Assembly (NCBI GenBank): GCA_002696685.1
Contig: NZSI01000047.1
Location: 20,265 to 49,961, forward strand
Direction of reading: 5' to 3'
From: Chloroflexota bacterium
GTDB lineage: Bacteria; Chloroflexota; Dehalococcoidia; SAR202; UBA826
Length of the DNA stretch: 29,697 nt
Shown: positions 25,320-29,697 of the stretch, piece by piece
How the letters are laid out: each line of letters begins with the position of its first letter
Position numbering within the stretch: position 1 is the stretch's first letter
Notes under the pieces: generated by a model
Databases searched by the model: none
Told to the model about the DNA's origin: nothing
Seen by the model: the letters and a program-made list of their open reading frames with translations, nothing else
Translations under genes and position numbers: made by a program

Positions 25320-25344
25320 TACCTGGATAATGACCATTACGTAC

Positions 25345-25374
25345 TTGACATACATTTTTATCATTTGCTAGCCT
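25345..25374 (+). promoter_or_regulatory. Candidate sigma-70 promoter of glmU
   Basis: A perfect TTGACA (25345-25350) lies 18 bp before TAGCCT (25369-25374), which has a TG-C extended -10 sequence. The -10 box is weak (3 of 6). Transcription would start about 85 bases before glmU. Confidence 0.4.
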
Positions 25375-25467
25375 GATCTAAATTGGACGATCCCCCTAGT
25401 AGTAGAACAATGATGGTATTTCTTCAGAGCGATTCATACCGCTTAGGGTGCGCTGTTGAGTTGACTA

Positions 25468-26832
25468 ATGACTAGACCCCACCTCTCTAAGGATCTAACT
25501 GCTATTGTCTTAGCCGCCGGTAACGGGGACCGCATGAAATCCCAAACACCCAAACCACTTCATAAGGTTTGTGGAAGAGAAATGCTTAACATGGTCCTAG
25601 ATGCCATAGAACTCTCTGGGATAGAATCCTCTGTCACAATCGTACCTTTGGATCATCAACTGTTCAAAATCTCAGTTGGAGGTAGAACACGATTTGAAGT
25701 TCAAAGACAGGCAAAAGGTACTGGTCATGCCCTACTGCAGGCAAAAAACTCGGCAAGAAATTCCCCATTTATATTGGTTCTAAACGGTGATATTCCCCTA
25801 ATAACCCCAGAAACTATATCGCGACTTACATTTCTTCACCAAGAGAAAGGGTCCACTGTCACATTCCTAACTACCAGAAAAAATAACCCTTCAGGTTCAG
25901 GTAGGGTCAGTAGAACCCCCAATGGGTTAGTGGAGGCAATAGTGGAGGAATGTGACGCCGATAGTAAAGTTAAGCACATTACTGAAGTAAATTGCGGGGT
26001 TTATTGCTTCAAATCACCCTGGGTTTGGTCAGCACTCGAATCACTTAAACCCTCCTCAACCAATGAGTTCTATCTCACAGACTTGATAGCTCTAGCATTG
26101 AAACAAAACCTCGGGGTCGAAACTTTAGAAACTACTCAGGAAGAAGAAGTCATCAATGTCAATGACCGGATACAACTGGCAGAGGCAGAGGTTATTCTCC
26201 AAGAAAAAATTAGGGTTGAATGGATGAAGTCCGGAGTTACCATGGCCGATCCCATGTCCACCTACATAGAACAAGGTGTTGATATAGGTGAGGACACATC
26301 TATACTTCCAAACACTCATATACAACAGGGATCCACCATAGGACAAAATTGTCTGATAGGTCCAGACACCACTATTAGGGCGTCAACTATAGGATACCAA
26401 TCAAAAGTAACACACTCCTTCATCGAGAACTCCACTTTAGGGTCGAGAGTATCGGTAGGGCCTTTTAGCCATATTAGGGCTGGAACCGTTCTGGAAGACA
26501 AAGTATATGTTGGTGATCACGCAGAAATTAAAAACAGCATCTTAGGCTCTGAAACTAAATGTGGACATTTCAGTTATATAGGTGATGCGATAATTGGAAC
26601 GAATGTTAACCTAGGGGCTGGAACAATAACCTGCAATTATGACGGTCTCTCCAAACATACAACAGAAATCGGAAACAATGCATTTATAGGTTCTAACACA
26701 ATGCTTGTAGCTCCGGTCATTATCGGTGAGAACGCAGTAACTGGAACAGGATCCATAGTAAATAAAAATGTACCTGAGGGAGCCAAGGCTGTAGGGGCCC
26801 CAATAAGAATAATTAGAGGAGGTCGGTCATAA
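25468..26832 (+). CDS. glmU: Bifunctional GlmU (glucosamine-1-P acetyltransferase / UDP-GlcNAc pyrophosphorylase)
   Basis: GlmU makes UDP-N-acetylglucosamine for peptidoglycan or glycan synthesis in the cytosol. The N-terminal pyrophosphorylase domain has LAAGNGDRMKSQTPKPLHKV (15-34; the usual GTRM is GDRM), QAKGTGHALLQAK, LNGDIPL and EVNCGVYCF. The C-terminal left-handed beta-helix acetyltransferase domain (about 260-454) has the hexapeptide repeats, IRAGT, the catalytic His in CGHFSYIGD, and GAGTITCNYDG. The length of 454 aa is normal. The start ATG 25468 has only a weak GAG upstream. CorC follows 6 bases later. Confidence 0.95.
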   Translation: MTRPHLSKDLTAIVLAAGNGDRMKSQTPKPLHKVCGREMLNMVLDAIELSGIESSVTIVPLDHQLFKISVGGRTRFEVQRQAKGTGHALLQAKNSARNSPFILVLNGDIPLITPETISRLTFLHQEKGSTVTFLTTRKNNPSGSGRVSRTPNGLVEAIVEECDADSKVKHITEVNCGVYCFKSPWVWSALESLKPSSTNEFYLTDLIALALKQNLGVETLETTQEEEVINVNDRIQLAEAEVILQEKIRVEWMKSGVTMADPMSTYIEQGVDIGEDTSILPNTHIQQGSTIGQNCLIGPDTTIRASTIGYQSKVTHSFIENSTLGSRVSVGPFSHIRAGTVLEDKVYVGDHAEIKNSILGSETKCGHFSYIGDAIIGTNVNLGAGTITCNYDGLSKHTTEIGNNAFIGSNTMLVAPVIIGENAVTGTGSIVNKNVPEGAKAVGAPIRIIRGGRS

Positions 26833-26838
26833 ACCGTA

Positions 26839-28113
26839 TTGGATTTGAACATAAATAACGAGAGCCTACCAATCGTAGTATTTGTCATTTCTATTCTTTT
26901 ATACTCAACAATTGGATTTATTCAATCCGCCCTCTCCTCGGTTACAAGAGAGACGATATATGTATGGAAAAGTGAAGGAAGGAATCGAGCTGAAAAATTA
27001 GAATCCCTACTTAGAAGATTCGATCAATGCCATTCAGCATTCTCAATATTAAAAGCTGCTGCCCTAGCGTTATCAGTTGTTGCAACAAATATATTACTTA
27101 ATAAAGAAAGTGGCCAAACCGATTGGGGTATAACACATACGCTCCTGGCCACGGCGGCAACTCTCCTTGGTCTGGGTATAGTAGAGACAATTATTAGAAC
27201 TTGTGTTGGGGCAAGAGGGCCGTTGATAGCATCCTGGCTATCAGGATTTACTACATTTGTCGGAATACTTTTGAGTCCACTCACTAGATCTCAAGAGCGC
27301 ATAATAGAGATCGGTTCAGCTACTACTGAAGAGGAAACAGCCGTAACAAACAATTCAGATGGGATAGTGATGCATCTAGACGACGAAGGGGAACCGCTAG
27401 AAGAGCATGAAGTACGAATGATAAGGGGAGTATTTCAACTAGATAAAACCGTAGCTCGAGAAATCATGATACCAAGAGTTGATATGACATGCGCCGAAGT
27501 GGCCACCTCTCTAGACCAAGTCGCAAATATTATGTTGTCTAGTGGCCACAGCAAAATTCCTGTTTATAAAGATGAATTGGATCATATAGAGGGCATTGCA
27601 CACTCTATGGACATCTTGCGAATTATGTCTGACCCTTCAAACTTGCGAGCCACAAATATTACCCGGTTTCTAAGGCCAGTACTATACGTGCCCGAATCAA
27701 AGACACTAGAAGATCTTCTGACTGAATTTCAGGAGAAAAGAATGCAGATGGCAATCGTGGTTGACGAATATGGAGGGGTGTCAGGATTGGCAACGGTAGA
27801 GGATTTGGTGGAGGAAATTGTGGGTGAACTACATGACGAGTTCGATAGCGGTGATCCGAAAATTAGAAAGATCAGCGAGTCAGAATATTTTATGGATGCG
27901 GGTACGGACATAGACGACGTATCTCAAATAATTAATGTCTCGTTCGAAGGAGAGGGATTCGATACTATCGGGGGATTCGTTCTTCATCAACTAGGTAAAA
28001 TCCCAAGCGCAGGAGACAAGGTTGAATATCAAGATATACATATCGAAATCCTCTCCACAACAGGTCGACGCATTAGATCCTTAAGAATAAGAAAAACAGC
28101 CGGAAACACCTGA
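26839..28113 (+). CDS. CorC/HlyC-type (CNNM/CBS) membrane protein
   Basis: A 424-aa membrane protein of the CorC/HlyC/CNNM family, linked to Mg2+/Co2+ export in its best studied members. About four hydrophobic segments lie in the first 150 residues (near 9-31, 63-88, 95-120 and 132-155), a DUF21/CNNM-like region. Then come the acidic linker and EEHEVRMIRGVFQLDKTVAR, two CBS motifs (IMIPRVDMTCAEV; SGHSKIPVYKDELDHIEG), VDEYGGVSGLATVEDLVEEI, and a C-terminal CorC_HlyC domain (about 340-420). The start TTG 26839 lies 16 bases from AGGAGG (26817-26822). It is likely in one transcript with glmU and is followed by a terminator at 28368-28409. Confidence 0.9.
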   Translation: MDLNINNESLPIVVFVISILLYSTIGFIQSALSSVTRETIYVWKSEGRNRAEKLESLLRRFDQCHSAFSILKAAALALSVVATNILLNKESGQTDWGITHTLLATAATLLGLGIVETIIRTCVGARGPLIASWLSGFTTFVGILLSPLTRSQERIIEIGSATTEEETAVTNNSDGIVMHLDDEGEPLEEHEVRMIRGVFQLDKTVAREIMIPRVDMTCAEVATSLDQVANIMLSSGHSKIPVYKDELDHIEGIAHSMDILRIMSDPSNLRATNITRFLRPVLYVPESKTLEDLLTEFQEKRMQMAIVVDEYGGVSGLATVEDLVEEIVGELHDEFDSGDPKIRKISESEYFMDAGTDIDDVSQIINVSFEGEGFDTIGGFVLHQLGKIPSAGDKVEYQDIHIEILSTTGRRIRSLRIRKTAGNT

Positions 28114-28439
28114 TCACAGCAACTTTAATGCCGCTAATTTGTTGTATAAATTCCCATCTCAAATCCTTCGAGGCAGACCTTCCCAAATTAACTTCCAATT
28201 CAACGGACTCATAGACGTTAACAGTACCAATTAGGATGGCTGGTTCAACGCCTATACCCAATTGCCAACATAAAAAAGACTTAGACTTAAACAGCCACTA
28301 TCATGATGCCTAGAAAACACGACTCAGATACCGAGCCCGTGACAAGGAATCTTTAAATTGAGATTAAAAAAAGAGCCCCCAGTCAATCTAACGACTGGGG
28401 GCTCTTTTTAGATCCTATGAAGTAGATCTAACTCACAAC
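28114..28439. other. Non-coding gap between two convergent genes
   Basis: The first 250 bases hold nothing I can support: no RNA gene and no reliable frame, though an unsupported 62-codon frame overlaps the corC end. The last part holds the strong hairpin terminator at 28368-28409. Confidence 0.6.
28368..28409. terminator. Bidirectional Rho-independent terminator
   Basis: A perfect 17-bp stem (28368-28384 paired with 28393-28409) with an 8-base loop. The core is GAGCCCCCAGTC/GACTGGGGGCTC, flanked by A-runs on the left and T-runs on the right, so it works on both strands. It sits between the convergent corC (plus) and collagen-like lipoprotein (minus) genes and would end both transcripts. Confidence 0.9.
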
Positions 28440-29306
28440 CTACTTATCCTTCGAAACCAAGAATGGAGCAGTAGCCTCGGATCCATTTGAACCTATCGCG
28501 TTCGCGGTATATATACCCTCACCAAGTCCAACTTTAACCTCTAACTGGAATGCTCCGTATTTGTTAGCCTCTGCTCCAGCTAGGATATTCCCACCGGCCC
28601 AAATGCTTATCATTTCTCCCTTTTTAAAACCAGAACCGTAGAGTGTTGTAGTTCCACCAGGAGCTCCAGGAGCTATAGCTAGGTTGGATGAAGGGGAAGT
28701 TACAGCAGCAGCACTATCGATTATAACAACAGGTATGCTGGCTACACTACCCGACCCACCTTGGGCTTCCAGTGTGACAGCCCCACTCGCCCGTGAGACC
28801 ACGTCACTGTCCTCACTGAGGGAGGAGAAAGTCACCTCAAACGCTCCAGCGCCATTAGCCGCAACTTGGGCACCTCGGCCACCTCCAACGATTACAGACA
28901 AACTCTCGTCTACAACCAGTTGGATGACAACAGCTTCACCTGCCTCAAATCCACCGCCCGTGACCGTGAGTTCCCCATCCATAGTAACGGACGAGCTGCT
29001 CGCGGAAAGGCTTGCCTTGGGAATTGCAGGTGCGTCAGCACCATCAACTCCCGCAGGTCCCTGAGGTCCAGGTGCACCAGGAGCACCAGGATTACCGGGA
29101 AGGCCTGGAAGACCAGGTTCGCCAGGTTCGCCAGGTACGCCAGGTTCACCAGGAGCGCCCTGAGGTCCGGCAGCACCAGGATTTCCAGGGTTACCTGGAA
29201 GACCGGGTGCACCAGGTGCACCATCAGAACAACCAACTAACGCAATTATAAATACTGAGAAAACCAGAGCTGTCACCAGCCCCCGTATGCTAAATAGCCT
29301 TCTCAT
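28440..29306 (-). CDS. Collagen-like lipoprotein with two IPT/Ig-like domains
   Basis: A 288-aa secreted protein. Residues 1-26 form a lipoprotein signal peptide with a charged N-terminus (MRRLFSIRG), a hydrophobic core and a lipobox ending in Cys26 (LVGC). Residues 29-91 are 21 uninterrupted Gly-X-Y triplets rich in Pro, Glu and Asn, a collagen-like triple helix. Two similar beta domains follow: one near 95-185 with [17 protein letters not shown] and GAFEV, the other near 200-288 with [17 protein letters not shown] and GAFQL, an IPT/Ig-like outline. A trimeric stalk anchored to the cell surface is likely. The ATG 29306 has GAGGGGGT 4-5 bases upstream. Function is unknown. Confidence 0.85.
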   Translation of the reverse strand: MRRLFSIRGLVTALVFSVFIIALVGCSDGAPGAPGLPGNPGNPGAAGPQGAPGEPGVPGEPGEPGLPGLPGNPGAPGAPGPQGPAGVDGADAPAIPKASLSASSSSVTMDGELTVTGGGFEAGEAVVIQLVVDESLSVIVGGGRGAQVAANGAGAFEVTFSSLSEDSDVVSRASGAVTLEAQGGSGSVASIPVVIIDSAAAVTSPSSNLAIAPGAPGGTTTLYGSGFKKGEMISIWAGGNILAGAEANKYGAFQLEVKVGLGEGIYTANAIGSNGSEATAPFLVSKDK

Positions 29307-29386
29307 TTGACCCCCTCTTCTACATGGAGAATCCAGATTTTTCTAACCAAAAAAGATCGCGCCACAATCCCGACGCTTAAATTCAC

Positions 29387-29404
29387 GTTGATAATATTAA
29401 CAAC
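29387..29404. promoter_or_regulatory. Near-perfect dyad upstream of the collagen-like lipoprotein gene
   Basis: GTTGATAATATTAACAAC pairs at 8 of 9 positions in each arm about the centre TA/AT. It is 81 bp upstream of the collagen-like ATG, where an operator would fit. Its regulator is unknown. Confidence 0.4.
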
Positions 29405-29590
29405 TCACGAATGGACCCATCATATTAACCACCACAAGGGGATGTCAAGGCATTTACCACCCTCAACTTTAGTCAGTGACAATTCTCGTGCCTATCTCCG
29501 ATATTCCCACCACACCACTCGTCAGCAAGCAACGCACTCAAAATTCTAGTTGAAAGGCACCAAATGCGCAACAGGATTTACAGCTAATGC

Positions 29591-29599
29591 TGTTATAAT
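29591..29599 (+). promoter_or_regulatory. Extended -10 promoter element for the right-edge gene
   Basis: TGTTATAAT is a perfect extended -10 (TG-N-TATAAT) with no good -35 box. Transcription would start near 29606, about 75 bases before the ATG at 29680. Confidence 0.45.
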
Positions 29600-29679
29600 C
29601 TGCAACCGTATCTACTAAAATCAGTCCGCAATATCCCAAGACTCACGTTATTGATAACTTAGGAGAGTTATTTATCAAG

Positions 29680-29697
29680 ATGGATCAAACCTTAAAA
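29680..29697 (+). CDS. Start of a gene running off the right edge (6 codons)
   Basis: AGGAGAG (29661-29667) followed after 12 bases by ATG, then MDQTLK, with an extended -10 promoter upstream. The spacing is longer than ideal and too little protein is visible to identify, so this is tentative. Confidence 0.35.

Larger units (their letters stand above)
29307..29679. other. Divergent non-coding region upstream of the collagen-like lipoprotein
   Basis: It holds the leader of the collagen-like gene (minus), a near-palindrome at 29387-29404, a middle stretch of several A/C-rich triplets with no supported gene, and an extended -10 promoter (29591-29599) for the gene starting at the right edge. Confidence 0.6.

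Noticed and set aside
28073..28261. 62-codon minus-strand frame with plausible codons
   Set aside because: It overlaps the corC end, has no ribosome site and no recognisable motif. It could be a gene remnant, but the sequence alone does not support it.
28190..28270. tRNA-like GGTTCAACGCC segment
   Set aside because: No acceptor or anticodon stem can be folded around it.
28660..29251. Several long plus- and minus-strand frames in the collagen-like gene
   Set aside because: They are shadows of the repeated Gly-X-Y codons; only the 29306-28440 frame has a signal peptide, ribosome site and coherent domains.
1..29697. CRISPR arrays, insertion sequences, phage or defence genes
   Set aside because: No spaced repeats, transposase motifs, terminal repeats or defence domains were seen on reading both strands.

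Overview
The window looks like a chromosomal piece of a marine Chloroflexota bacterium, most likely from the SAR202 / Dehalococcoidia side. I infer this from the mix of genes. There is a complex I cluster without nuoEFG, and a flavin/F420 luciferase-like monooxygenase sits directly next to an enolase-superfamily enzyme; both families are known to be expanded in SAR202. A PAC2 protein, a DUF2087 protein and frequent TTG starts fit as well. Base composition is moderately AT-rich and even throughout. I see no rRNA, tRNA, CRISPR array, insertion sequence or phage gene, so this reads as ordinary core chromosome with a few unusual local features.

Left arm (1-4902, minus strand): a polyprenyl diphosphate synthase is followed by a nucleoside-phosphorylase-like protein lacking the usual catalytic Asp, a YjbQ/UPF0047 protein, sufB, and sufC running off the left edge (Fe-S cluster assembly). 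A divergent promoter region (4903-5133) separates this arm from the nuo operon.

Centre (5134-15757, plus strand): a tightly packed complex I operon in the order nuoA-B-C-D-H-I-J-K, a 64-aa DUF2007-like gene, then nuoL-M-N. The NADH-oxidising module genes nuoE, F and G are absent on both sides, so the encoded enzyme is probably an 11-subunit form taking electrons from something other than NADH. NAD kinase, a Nudix (ADP-ribose pyrophosphatase-like) hydrolase and an M20 metallopeptidase follow on the same strand.

Right arm (18717-29697): an LLM-family oxidoreductase and an enolase-superfamily enzyme form a two-gene minus-strand unit. Then on the plus strand come a PAC2-family protein, a DUF2087 protein and an alpha/beta hydrolase. 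An 88-aa unknown minus-strand gene has a near-consensus promoter whose spacer is filled by a perfect palindrome containing GAAC-N4-GTTC, the Gram-positive-type LexA (SOS) box pattern. Next are an SDR dehydrogenase, a trehalose-phosphatase-like HAD enzyme, glmU and a CorC/HlyC-type CBS membrane protein. A strong bidirectional terminator separates these from a convergent lipoprotein with 21 collagen-like Gly-X-Y triplets. The window ends at the probable start of another plus-strand gene.

The items most worth a second look are the LexA-box-like operator controlling the unknown 88-aa gene, the DUF2007-like gene embedded in the EFG-less complex I operon, and the LLM-enolase pair. No wholly new multi-gene defence or mobile system is evident.
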